Assembly: GCF_013087525.1 (NCBI RefSeq)
Contig: NZ_JABFCS010000001.1
Span: 1,798,001-1,862,000 of the forward strand
Direction: 5' to 3'
DNA: 64,000 bases
From: Ramlibacter montanisoli
GTDB lineage: Bacteria > Pseudomonadota > Gammaproteobacteria > Burkholderiales > Burkholderiaceae_C
Position numbers and translations under genes: made by a program. Below the pieces are notes generated by a model. It searched no databases. It had not been told where the DNA came from and saw only the letters and a program-made list of their open reading frames with translations. Shown here in pieces: positions 55,533-64,000 of this stretch (its first letter is position 1; each line of letters starts with the position of its first letter).

Positions 55533-56284
55533 TCAGGCGGCAGCGCCTTCCTTGACTTCCACGAACTCGTCGCCACCCTGGGCCACGGCGCGCTGGACGT
55601 CGCCGGCGGGGTTGCTCTTGCCTTCCAGGATGGCGTCGGCCATGCCGCGGACGTAGAGCGTGACGGCCTTGGAGGAGTCGTCGTTGCCGGGGATCACGTA
55701 GTCGATGCCCTCGGGGAGTGGTTGGAGTCCACCACCGCGATGATCGGGATGCCCAGCTTCTGCGCTTCGGCGACGGCGATCTTGTGGTAGCCGACGTCGA
55801 CGATGAACAGGGCGTCCGGCAGGGTGTTCATGTCCTGGATGCCGCCGATGTCCTTCTCCAGCTTGTCCAGCTCGCGCTGGAACATCAGCTGTTCCTTCTT
55901 CGACATGGCTTCGAGGCCGGCTTCCTGCTGGGCCTTCATGTCCTTCAGGCGCTTCAGGGAGATCTTCACGGTCTTGAAGTTGGTCAGCATGCCGCCCAGC
56001 CAGCGCTGGTTCACGAAGGGCATGCCGGCGCGCTGCGCCTCGGAGGCGACCAGCTCGCGCGCCTGGCGCTTGGTGCCGACCATCAGGATGGTGCCGCGGT
56101 TGGCGGCCAGCTGCCGGGCGAACTTGGTCGCCTCCTGGAACATGGGCAGCGTCTTTTCCAGGTTGATGATGTGGATCTTGTTGCGATGGCCGAAGATGAA
56201 CGGGGCCATCTTGGGGTTCCAGAAGCGGGTCTGGTGTCCGAAATGGACACCGGCTTCCAGCATTTCGCGCATGGACACAGGCAT
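55533..56284 (-). CDS. rpsB: 30S ribosomal protein S2
   Basis: S2 binds the small subunit platform together with S1. The product is about 250 residues, starting [20 protein letters not shown], with the conserved [13 protein letters not shown] and PDALFIVDV segments. One base is missing near 55715 in the G run, between NHSP and [12 protein letters not shown]. The essential role argues for a sequencing error. It has an approximately 160-nt leader with a promoter and a stem-loop (separate entries). Confidence 0.97.
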
Positions 56285-56324
56285 GGGGAGCTCCGAAGGT
56301 TGGGTCTAGAATCCCGCCCAGAAA

Positions 56325-56346
56325 TCGCAACGTGTTGGAGTTGCGA
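56325..56346 (-). promoter_or_regulatory. Stem-loop in the rpsB leader
   Basis: The 7-bp arms TCGCAAC (56325-56331) and GTTGCGA (56340-56346) are perfect inverted repeats with an 8-nt loop, about 40 nt before the rpsB ATG. S2 is known to autoregulate through its leader in E. coli; whether this hairpin does that job here is inference. Confidence 0.4.
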
Positions 56347-56453
56347 CACCTCGAGGGGGCGGGATCCGCGATTTGTCCTGCTGACAGCGGCCTCGCCATC
56401 GTGCGAGTCGAAAGCCGACCCACTTCGTGCGTGCCACCCAGCAAAACCGCGAG

Positions 56454-56462
56454 ATTCTAGCA
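56454..56462 (-). promoter_or_regulatory. Extended -10 promoter of the rpsB operon
   Basis: On the minus strand the sequence reads TGCTAGAAT, an extended -10 element, with no strong -35. It predicts a start about 56447 and a leader near 160 nt for rpsB-tsf-pyrH-frr. It lies only 31 nt before the divergent amidase ATG. Confidence 0.5.
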
Positions 56463-56492
56463 CAGGCCCCTTCGCCAGACCCTGCCTCATCC

Positions 56493-57836
56493 ATGCCCCG
56501 ACCCGACCTGCACACCACCCGCGAGCGCCTGCGCCAGGGCCTGACCACGGCCGCCGCCGAACTGGCCGCTGCCCGGGAGATCGCCCACTCCGCGGCCAGC
56601 ACCCACGTGTTCGTCAAGACCCGCTTCGAGGCGGCCGAGGCCGAGGCGAAGCAGGCGCCGGTCCAGTCGCTGCTGGCCGGGCTGCCGGTCACCGTCAAGG
56701 ACCTGTTCGATTGCGCCGGCGACGTGACCACTGCCGGCTCGGTCGCGCTGGTCGACGGCGCCCCGGCCGCCCGCGACGCGGTCGCCGTCGCGCGGCTGCG
56801 CGCCGCCGGCGGCGTGGTCGTGGGCCGCACCAACATGACCGAGTTCGCTTTCTCGGGCGTGGGCATCAACCCGCACTACGGCACGCCGCCCAATCCCTGC
56901 GACGCGGCCACGCCGCGCATTCCCGGCGGCTCGTCCTCGGGCGCCGCGGTCTCGGTGGCCACCGGCGCGGCCTTCATCGGCCTGGGCTCGGACACGGGCG
57001 GCTCGATCCGCATCCCGGCGGCCCTGTGCGGCATCGTCGGCTTCAAGAACACGGCGCGCCTGACGCCGCTGGAAGGCGCCTACCCGCTGTCCACGACGCT
57101 GGACACGGCCTGCGCCATGACCCGCAGCGTGCGCGACGCGGTGCTCGCGCACGAGGTGCTGGCCGCGCGCAAGGTGGTGCGGGACGACACGCCGCTGGCC
57201 GGCTACCGCCTCGCGGTCGCCACCACGCAGATGCTCGAGGGCCTGGACGCCACCGTGGCGCGCGCCTTCGAGCGGACGCTGAAGATGCTGCGCGCCGCCG
57301 GCGCGCGCATCGACGAGATCCCGCTGACGCAGATCCAGGACCTGGGCGCGATCCAGTCCACCGGCGGCTTCACCGCCGCCGAAAGCTACTCCTGGCACCG
57401 CCGCCAGCTGCTGGCGCAGGAAGGCACGCGCTACGACCCGCGGGTGCGGGTGCGCATCGAACGCGGCGCGCAGATGAAGGCCTGGGAATACCTCGACCTG
57501 CAGCGCGCCCGCGGCGCCTGGATCGCCGGGGTGGAACAGGCGCTGGCCGGCTATGACGCGGTGCTGTCGCCCACGGTGCCCGTGGTGGCGCCCACGATCG
57601 CGGAGGTCGCCCCCGGCGCCGAGCGCGACGAGGCCTTCTTCCGCACCAACGCGCTGCTGCTGCGCAACCCGAGCGTGGTGAACATGCTGGACGGCTGCGC
57701 GCTGTCCCTGCCCTGCCAGGCGGCCGGCGAACTGCCGGCGGGCCTGATGGTTTGGCACGGCGCCCTGCATGACGATACGATCCTGAACATCTCGCTGCAG
57801 ATCGAACAGCTGCTCTCTTCCGCTTTCCCCAACTGA
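56493..57836 (+). CDS. Amidase signature family enzyme
   Basis: This 447-residue hydrolase of the amidase signature family has its Ser-cisSer-Lys triad: Lys in [10 protein letters not shown], cis-Ser in [10 protein letters not shown] and the nucleophile Ser in [12 protein letters not shown]. The substrate cannot be told from sequence; a GatA role is unlikely because gatB and gatC are not adjacent. The stop overlaps the next start (TGATG), so it is co-translated with the FAD dehydrogenase. This pairing suggests amide hydrolysis followed by oxidation of the released amino acid. It diverges from rpsB. Confidence 0.88.
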   Translation: MPRPDLHTTRERLRQGLTTAAAELAAAREIAHSAASTHVFVKTRFEAAEAEAKQAPVQSLLAGLPVTVKDLFDCAGDVTTAGSVALVDGAPAARDAVAVARLRAAGGVVVGRTNMTEFAFSGVGINPHYGTPPNPCDAATPRIPGGSSSGAAVSVATGAAFIGLGSDTGGSIRIPAALCGIVGFKNTARLTPLEGAYPLSTTLDTACAMTRSVRDAVLAHEVLAARKVVRDDTPLAGYRLAVATTQMLEGLDATVARAFERTLKMLRAAGARIDEIPLTQIQDLGAIQSTGGFTAAESYSWHRRQLLAQEGTRYDPRVRVRIERGAQMKAWEYLDLQRARGAWIAGVEQALAGYDAVLSPTVPVVAPTIAEVAPGAERDEAFFRTNALLLRNPSVVNMLDGCALSLPCQAAGELPAGLMVWHGALHDDTILNISLQIEQLLSSAFPN

Positions 57837-59111
57837 TGAAAATCGCCATCGTGGGCGCCGGCATCATCGGCGTGACCACCGCGTACGAACTCACCGCCGA
57901 CGGCCACGAAGTGACCGTCTTCGAGCGGCACGGGGCCGCAGCGCTGGAAACCAGCTTCGCCAACGCCGGCGTGGTGGCGCCCGGCCTACGTCACGCCCTG
58001 GGCCGCGCCCGGCATGACCGCCAAGGTCGCCCGCTACCTGTTCAGCCGGCATGCGCCGGTGCGCCTGTGCTGGCCGCTGGCCGCGCACGAGCTGCGCTGG
58101 ATGATGCGCTGGCGGCGGGCCTGCGACCTCGACACCTACCTTGCCAACCGCGGCCGCCTGCAGCGCCTGGCCTTCTACAGCCGCAGCCGCCTGCACCAGC
58201 TCACCGAGGACCTGCAGCTCGAATACGACCGCAGCACCGGCTACATGGTGCTGCTGCGCTCGGAGAAGGACCGCAAGATGGTGCAGCCCGGGCTGCAGGT
58301 GCTGCGCGACGCCGGCGTGAAGTTCCAGGAGATCGATGCCGCGAAGGCGCGCGTGCTGGAGCCGGCGCTGAATCCGGACACGGACTTCGCCGGCGCCGTG
58401 CACCTGCCGGAGGACGAAGTGGGCAACTGCCGGCAGTTCGCCCTGCTGCTGAAGAACCAGACGCAGGCGCTCGGCGCCCGCTTCGAGTTCAACTGCTCGG
58501 TCGCGCCGCTGGACGCGGCGCAGCCGACGCTGCTGCGCATCACCCAGGGCAACGATGCCGCACCCGTCACGCAGCGCTACGACGCCGTGGTGGTCTGCAG
58601 CGGCCTGGCCTCCGCGGCCATGCTGCGGCCGGTGGGCCTGCGCGTGCCACTGGCCGCCGTGCACGGCTACTCGATCAGCGCGCCGATCCGCGAGCCGCTC
58701 AACGCGCCGCGCAGCGGCGTGATGGACGACCGCTACAAGGTGGCGATCTCGCGCCTGGGCAACCGCGTGCGCGTGGCCGGCAGCGCGGAGATCGGCGGCC
58801 AGCCGAACCACAAGCGGCCGGGCGCGCTGCAGACCCTGTACAAGGTGCTGCACGACTGGTTCCCGGGCGCCGCGCAGCTGGCCAACACCGGAAGCGCGGT
58901 GCAGGAGTGGAAAGGATCGCGGCCCATGCTGCCCGACGGCCCGCCCGTGCTGGGCGCCACCGGCATCCCGGGCGTGTGGATCAACATCGGCCACGGCTCC
59001 AGCGGCTGGGCGCTGGCCTGTGGCAGCGCGCGCGCCGTCGCCGACCTGATGTCGGCGCGCGCGCCCGACGTGGACCTCGAAGGCCTGGGCGTCGAGCGGC
59101 TGGCTCCTTAG
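57836..59111 (+). CDS. FAD-dependent D-amino acid dehydrogenase (DadA-like)
   Basis: The product is about 424 residues. The FAD-binding motif is at the very N-terminus ([21 protein letters not shown]) and the FAD C-terminal loop reads [16 protein letters not shown]. The [10 protein letters not shown] segment is typical of DadA-type dehydrogenases, which deaminate D-amino acids and pass electrons to the respiratory chain. One extra G near 57983 breaks the frame before this segment. The ATG overlaps the amidase stop. Substrate specificity is not shown by sequence. Confidence 0.88.
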
Positions 59112-59142
59112 GGTGGGCTCCGCGCAGCGGACCCCACCATCC
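59112..59142 (+). terminator. Hairpin after the dadA-like gene
   Basis: An imperfect inverted repeat with arms of the type GGTGGGCTCCG and CGGACCCCACC follows the stop codon directly, with no U run. It resembles intergenic palindromes common in Comamonadaceae. Confidence 0.45.
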
Positions 59143-59162
59143 GGCGCAGGCACAATCGACGC

Positions 59163-60585
59163 ATGCAGCGCGTCACCCCCGATCGCCCCTGGCCCCTGCA
59201 CGACGTGGCGGCCATCCGCCGGCTCGAGCAGGCCGCATCGGCGGCGCTGCCCCCCACACGCTGATGCAGCGCGCCGGCCTGGCGGTCGCCCGGCTGGCAC
59301 TGGCGCTCGCCCCCATGCGCGCACCGTCTGGGTGGCCTGCGGGCCGGGCAACAACGGCGGCGACGGATTCGAGGCCGCCATGCACCTGAAGCGCTGGGGC
59401 AAGGAGCCGGTCGTGACCTGGCTCGGCGACCCGCAGCGCGCGCCCGAGGACGCGCGCACCTCGCTGCAGCGCGCCCGCGCGGCCGGCGTCTCCTTCGCGG
59501 CGCAGGCCCCGACGAGTGTGACCTGGCGCTGGACGCCCTGCTGGGGATCGGCAGCACGCGCGCTCCCGATGGCGCCATGGCGCAGCACATCGAGCGCCTC
59601 AATGCCTGCGGCGCACCCGTGCTTGCGGTGGACGTCCCCTCCGGCCTCGACGCGAACACCGGCCATGCGGGCCTGGTGGTGCGCGCCTCGCACACCATCG
59701 CCCTGATCGCGCTCAAGCCCGGCCTGTTCACCGCGCATGGCCGCGACGCCGCCGGCTGCGTCTGGCTGGACGAGCTGCAGCTCTCCCTGGCCAGCGAGCC
59801 GGCGGTGGGCACGCTGGCGCCGCCACCGTTGCAGCCGGCGCGGCTGCACGCGAGCCACAAGGGCAGCTATGGCGACGTGGCGGTCATCGGTGGCGCCCCG
59901 GCATGGCGGGGGCTGCCGTGCTGGCCGCGCGCGCTGCCCTGCACCATGGCGCCGGCCGGGTCTTCGTCGGCTTCCTGGATGCCGATGCGCCGGCGCTCGA
60001 CGCGCAGCAGGCGGACCTGATGGTGCGCCCGTGGGAGAGCCTGGAGCTCGCGCAGATGGCGGTGGCCTGCGGCTGCGGCGGCGGCGAGGCGGTGCGCCTG
60101 GCGTTGCCGCGGGCCCTGAATGCCCGCGCGCTGGTGCTGGATGCCGATGCGCTCAACGCGATCGCGGCCGACGCGCGCTGCAGGGCCTGCTCACGGCGCG
60201 CGGCCGGCGCGGCGCGCCCACGGTGCTGACGCCGCATCCGCTGGAGGCGGCGCGGCTGCTGGAGCTGGACACGGCGATGGTGCAGGCCAACCGCCTCGAC
60301 GCCGCGCGCGAACTCGCGCGCAAGTTCGCCAGCGTCGTGGTGCTCAAGGGCTCGGGCAGCGTGATCGCTGCACCGGACGGGGCGTTGCGGATCAATCCGA
60401 CGGGGAACGCGCGGCTGGCGGTCGCGGGGACCGGCGACGTGCTCGCGGGGATGGTGGCCGCGCGGCTGGCGTCAGGGGAGGATGCGTTCGAGGCGGCGAG
60501 TGCGGCGGTTTACCTGCATGGCTTGGCGGCGGACCGGTGGGCGGCAGACCAGCCTTTGACCGCCGACCGGCTCGCAGCCACGTAG
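59163..60585 (+). CDS. nnrD: Bifunctional NAD(P)H-hydrate epimerase/dehydratase, five frame breaks
   Basis: The enzyme repairs hydrated NAD(P)H: the YjeF-N half epimerises NAD(P)HX and the kinase-like C-terminal half dehydrates it. The reconstructed product is about 475 residues. N-terminal motifs are [18 protein letters not shown] and [16 protein letters not shown]-terminal motifs are [36 protein letters not shown] and the catalytic [16 protein letters not shown]. Breaks occur near 59263, 59313, 59508, 59897 and 60178, mostly at C runs. With five breaks a genuine decayed gene is possible, but intact motifs and the window-wide error pattern favour sequence error. The N-terminal half is sometimes named nnrE. 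Confidence 0.85.
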
Positions 60586-60644
60586 GCTGGGGTGACGAAG
60601 GAACCCCAGCGCTGGGGTTCGCCTGCGGCTCACCACCAGCCTAC
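60582..60644. repeat. Large intergenic palindrome (REP/BIME-like)
   Basis: Outer arms GTAGGCTGG (60582-60590) and CCAGCCTAC (60636-60644) enclose an inner perfect palindrome at 60601-60620 (halves GAACCCCAGC and GCTGGGGTTC). The first arm contains the nnrD stop codon. It lies between convergent nnrD and the SDR gene, so it may end transcription on both strands, and it has the look of a dispersed repetitive element. Confidence 0.6.
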
Positions 60645-60665
60645 CCACGCACCGGCGATCCGACC

Positions 60666-61427
60666 TTAACCACGACCCACGAACGGCATCTTCGTCGCCA
60701 TCACCGTGTGGAACAGCACGTTGGCCTCCAGCGGCAGGCTGGCCATGTACAGCACCGACTGGCCGACGATCTTCACGTCCATCAGCGGCTCCGCGGCGAT
60801 TTCGCCGTTGGCCTGCGGCACGCCCTTGGCCATGCGCGCGGCCAGGTCGGTCATCGCGTTGCCGATGTCGATCTGGCCCACCGCGATGTCGTGGCGGCGG
60901 CCGTCGAGCGATGCCGCTTTCGTCAGCCCGCTCACGGCGTGCTTGGTCGCGGTATAGGCGATCGAGTGCGGCCGCGGCGCATGCGCCGAGATCGAGCCGT
61001 TGTTGATGATCCGCCCGCCCTTGGGGTTCTGCGACTTCATCACGCGGAAGGCGTTCTGGATGCCGTAGAACATGCCGTTGAGGTTGGTGTCGACCACGCT
61101 CTTCCAGTCCTCGACGGACATGTCTTCCAGCGGGTTGGCGGGCAGCCCGCGGCCGGCGTTGTTGAACAGCAGGTCGAGGCGGCCGAAGGCCTTCACCGCC
61201 TGGTCGAACAGCGCGCGCACCGCATCGGGGTCCGTCATGTCGGTGGGGACCGCCAGCGCCCGCTCCGGCGCCAGCTTCACCACTTCCTGGAGCGGCTCGG
61301 GCCGGCGCCCGGCCACCACCACGCGCCAGCCGGCGCCCAGCAGGGATTCCGCGGCCGCCCGGCCGATGCCGGTGCCGCCGCCCGTGACGATCGCGACCTG
61401 GCCGGCCGCCGCTGCATTGCTTGCCAT
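60666..61427 (-). CDS. Short-chain dehydrogenase/reductase
   Basis: This is a 253-residue classical SDR. The cofactor loop is TGGGTGIG, the structural motif is NNAG and the active site reads YTATK, with the catalytic Ser in the [12 protein letters not shown] stretch. A basic Arg-Arg after the second strand ([11 protein letters not shown]) suggests NADP(H) preference. It lies 21 nt downstream of rnr. The substrate is unknown. The frame is intact. Confidence 0.92.
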   Translation of the reverse strand: MASNAAAAGQVAIVTGGGTGIGRAAAESLLGAGWRVVVAGRRPEPLQEVVKLAPERALAVPTDMTDPDAVRALFDQAVKAFGRLDLLFNNAGRGLPANPLEDMSVEDWKSVVDTNLNGMFYGIQNAFRVMKSQNPKGGRIINNGSISAHAPRPHSIAYTATKHAVSGLTKAASLDGRRHDIAVGQIDIGNAMTDLAARMAKGVPQANGEIAAEPLMDVKIVGQSVLYMASLPLEANVLFHTVMATKMPFVGRG

Positions 61428-61448
61428 GGATGTCTCCTCGTTGCGCTG

Positions 61449-63715
61449 TCAGCGCCGGCTCTTGCGGGCCGTGCGCGGCTTGGCCGAAGCCTTCTTGGCG
61501 GTGGCCTTCACCGCGTCCAGCGGCGCTTTCCGGGTCTTGGCGGCGGCCTTCTTGGCCGCACGCTTGGTGGAGGCCTTGGCCGGCACGCCCTCGCGTCCCG
61601 GCGCCACGCCCTTTTCCTTCATGGCGCGGGCCATGAACTCCTCGTCCTCGCGCACGAGGCGGAAGTCGATCTTGCGGCCGTCCAGGTCCACGCGGCTCAC
61701 CTGCACGCGCAGGCGCGTGCCGATGGCGTAGCGGATGCCGGTGCGCTCGCCGCGCAGTTCCTGGCGCGCTTCGTCGAACTTGAAGTACTCGCCTCCCAGT
61801 TCGGTGATGTGCACCAGACCCTCGACGTACATCGCATCCAGCGTGACGAAGATGCCGAAGCTGGTGGCGGCCGTGACCACGCCGGAGTACTCCTCGCCGA
61901 GGTGGTCGCGCATGTACTTGCACTTGAGCCAGGCCTCGACGTCGCGGCTGGCCTCGTCGGCGCGGCGCTCGTTCGCGCTGCAGTGGAAGCCCGCCGCTTC
62001 CCAGGCCTGCAGCTCGCGCGGCGAGGCGGCCACCTTGGCCCTGGGCTTCTGCGTCGGCGGCGACACGCGCGAGGCGAGCCGGCGGGCCAGCTTCTCGTGT
62101 GCCTCGCCGGGCGTCGGCAGCACGGGCAGCTGGTAGCGCTCCTTCGTGAGGATCGCCTTGATCACGCGGTGCACCAGCAGGTCCGGATAGCGGCGGATCG
62201 GGCTGGTGAAGTGCGTGTAGGCCTCGTAGGCCAGGCCGAAGTGGCCGCTGTTGTGCGGCGAGTAGATCGCCTGCTGCATGGAGCGCAGCAGCATGGTGCT
62301 GATCTGCTGCGCGTCCGGCCGGTCCTTGGTCGCCAGCGCGATCTTCTGGAACTCGCCCGGCGTCGGGTCGTCCGAGATGGTCATGCCCACGCCCATGGCC
62401 TTGAGGTAGCCGCGCAGGATCTCCTTCTTCTCCGGCGTCGGGCCTTCGTGCACCCGGAACAGGCCCGGGTGCTCCGCCTGCAGGATGTAGTCGGCGGAGC
62501 AGACGTTGGCGGCGAGCATCGCCTCCTCGATCAGCTTGTGGGCGTCGTTGCGTACCCGCGGCACGATCTGCTCGATGCGGCCGTTCTCGTCGCAGATGAT
62601 CTGCGTTTCCACCGTGTCGAAGTCCACCGCGCCGCGCAGGTTGCGCGCCTTGAGCAGCGCGCGGTACACGTCGTGCAGGTTCAGGAAGTGCGGCACCAGC
62701 TCCTTGCGGCGCGAGGCTTCCGGCCCGCGCGTGTTCGCGAGGATCGCCGCAACTTCCGTATAAGTCATGCGGGCGTGGCTCCACATGACGGCGGGGTAGA
62801 ACTGGTAGGCGTGGATCTCGCCGGCGGCCGTGACCAGCATGTCGCAAACCATGCAAAGGCGTTCCACCTCCGGGTTCAGCGAGCACAGGCCGTTCGATAG
62901 CTTCTCCGGCAGCATGGGGATGACCCGCCGCGGGAAATACACGCTGGTGGCGCGGTCGTAGGCGTCGATGTCGATCGCGCTGCCGGTCTCCACGTAGTGG
63001 CTCACGTCGGCGATGGCGACCAGCAGGCGCCAGCCCTTGCCGCGGCCGACCTTGGCCGGCTCGCAGTACACGGCGTCGTCGAAGTCGCGCGCGTCCTCGC
63101 CGTCGATGGTCACCAGCGGCACGTCGGTGAGGTCCACGCGGCCCCGCTTGTCCTGCGGCCGCACCTTGTCCGGCAGCGAGCGGGCCTGCGCGATGCAGCC
63201 GTCGGAGAACTCGTGCGGCACGCTGTACTTGCGCACCGCGATCTCGATCTCCATGCCGGGGTCGTCGACCTCGCCCAGCACTTCCTTCACCCGGCCCACG
63301 GGCTGCCCGTACAGGCTGGGCGGCTCGGTCAGTTCGACCACCACCACCTGCCCCGCCTTCGCCAGGCCCGTCGCGCCCTTGGGGATCAGCACGTCCTGGC
63401 CGTAGCGCTTGTCTTCGGGGGCCACCAGCCACACGCTGCTTTCGTGCAGCAGGCGGCCGATGATGGGATGCGGCGGCCGCTCGATGATCTCCACCACGCG
63501 GCCCTCGGGGCGGCCCCGGCGGTCGCTGCGCACGATGCGCGCGCGCACGCGGTCACGGTGCAGCACCGCGCGCATCTCGTTCGGGGGAGGTAGATGTCGG
63601 CTTCGCCGTCGTCGCGCACCACGTAGCCGTGGCCGTCGCGGTGTCCCTGGATCACTCCCTCGATCTCGTCGAGGAGGCCGCTGCCGTTGTTCAGTTCTCT
63701 ATTTTTGATATACAA
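61449..63715 (-). CDS. rnr: Ribonuclease R
   Basis: RNase R is a processive 3'-5' exoribonuclease that degrades structured RNA. The product is about 755 residues: N-terminal cold-shock domains (IEGVIQGHRDGHGYVVRDDG), the catalytic RNB domain with the Asp cluster in TIDGEDARDFDDAV, an S1 domain (EYSGVVTAATSFGIFVTLD) and a Lys/Ala-rich C-terminal tail. One base is missing in the G run at 63583-63587. The start is uncertain: TTG 63713-63715 has AGGA upstream but lies inside the divergent tRNA promoter; a GTG before IQGHRDGHG is an alternative. Confidence 0.95.
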
Positions 63716-63716
63716 T
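63687..63716 (+). promoter_or_regulatory. Promoter of tRNA-Leu
   Basis: TTGTTC (63687-63692) and TACAAT (63711-63716) are spaced 18 bp apart in an AT-rich stretch, 17 nt before the tRNA 5' end. A 16-bp alternative uses TATACA at 63709. Confidence 0.55.
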
Positions 63717-63733
63717 CTTGTTTTTCCTGAAAT

Positions 63734-63818
<85 letters not shown>

Positions 63819-63846
63819 ACTCTCGACACACGAGAGGAATGATAAG

Positions 63847-63923
63847 GCCGGCTCCGCCGGCTTTGTTGTTTTCGAAGCAGATAAAGAAGGCCGGCCGCAC
63901 CAGCGCGCCGGCTTTGTCGTTTG
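63847..63923 (+). terminator. Two tandem terminator-like hairpins after tRNA-Leu
   Basis: The first hairpin repeats GCCGG around a short loop and runs into CTTTGTTGTTTT (63847-63872). The second repeats GCCGGC arms about 50 nt later and runs into CTTTGTCGTTT (63890-63922). Both have T-rich tails on the plus strand. Confidence 0.6.
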
Positions 63924-63935
63924 CGCGGGAATCGA

Positions 63936-64000
63936 TCAGACCGGCTCGGCGACGAGGTCGTGGCCGTCCGTGGCGACGATGCGGGCCTGCGTGAACTCGC
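63936..64000 (-). CDS. C-terminal fragment, possibly RimO
   Basis: Only the last 20 codons are in the window. They read EFTQARIVATDGHDL and end in VAEPV before a TGA. This resembles the C-terminal TRAM domain end of the ribosomal protein S12 methylthiotransferase RimO (a VRARI.....HDL pattern). With so little sequence the call is tentative. It would be transcribed toward the tRNA gene. Confidence 0.4.
   Translation of the reverse strand, partial: EFTQARIVATDGHDLVAEPV

Overview
The window looks like a chromosomal segment of a high-GC betaproteobacterium. Protein sequences and the order of the housekeeping genes point to Burkholderiales, most likely Comamonadaceae (a Ramlibacter- or Variovorax-like organism). 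This is inferred from gene order and protein style, not from a search.

Layout. (1) 1-4088, minus strand: the end of the ftsH-folP-glmM operon. (2) 4089-26145, plus strand: an accessory island holding a 956-bp AT-rich regulatory gap, one giant secreted RTX protein of about 5,041 residues (5045-20171), a small coiled-coil protein, a PrtD-type ABC exporter, a HlyD/PrtE-type adaptor, a Tat-exported multicopper oxidase and a SCO-type copper chaperone. (3) 26146-32716: rlmE, yhbY, a DUF4149 membrane protein, greA, carB and carA, the usual neighbours of ftsH. The island separates rlmE from ftsH. (4) 32875-39075, minus: a probable six-gene envelope operon (crystallin-like protein, BON lipoprotein, TpsB, TpsA, L,D-transpeptidase, small periplasmic protein). 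(5) 39220-41260: a Crp-family regulator and an orphan histidine kinase. (6) 41257-56284, minus: rpsB-tsf-pyrH-frr-uppS-cdsA-dxr-rseP-bamA-skp-lpxD-fabZ-lpxA-lpxB-rnhB-SpoU methyltransferase, covering translation, isoprenoid and phospholipid precursors, outer-membrane assembly and lipid A. (7) 56493-64000: amidase, FAD amino-acid dehydrogenase, NAD(P)HX repair enzyme, SDR, RNase R, tRNA-Leu(CAG) and a gene fragment.

The island is the most interesting part. Its giant protein carries two animal-type haem peroxidase domains (peroxicin/MopA-like). Both keep the distal His, catalytic Arg, both haem-ester acids and the proximal His. The first domain is interrupted, just before its distal-His helix, by about 1,400 residues of alanine-rich helix built from two different arrays that share an 84-bp (28-residue) period. 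The linked exporter, multicopper oxidase and copper chaperone suggest an extracellular or surface oxidation system, perhaps for Mn(II) or phenolics.

About 30 single-base frame breaks, mostly in G or C runs, interrupt genes here, including essential ones (rpsB, frr, dxr, cdsA, lpxB, rseP, ftsH). I read them as uncorrected sequencing errors and annotate each such gene as one unit with the break position given.
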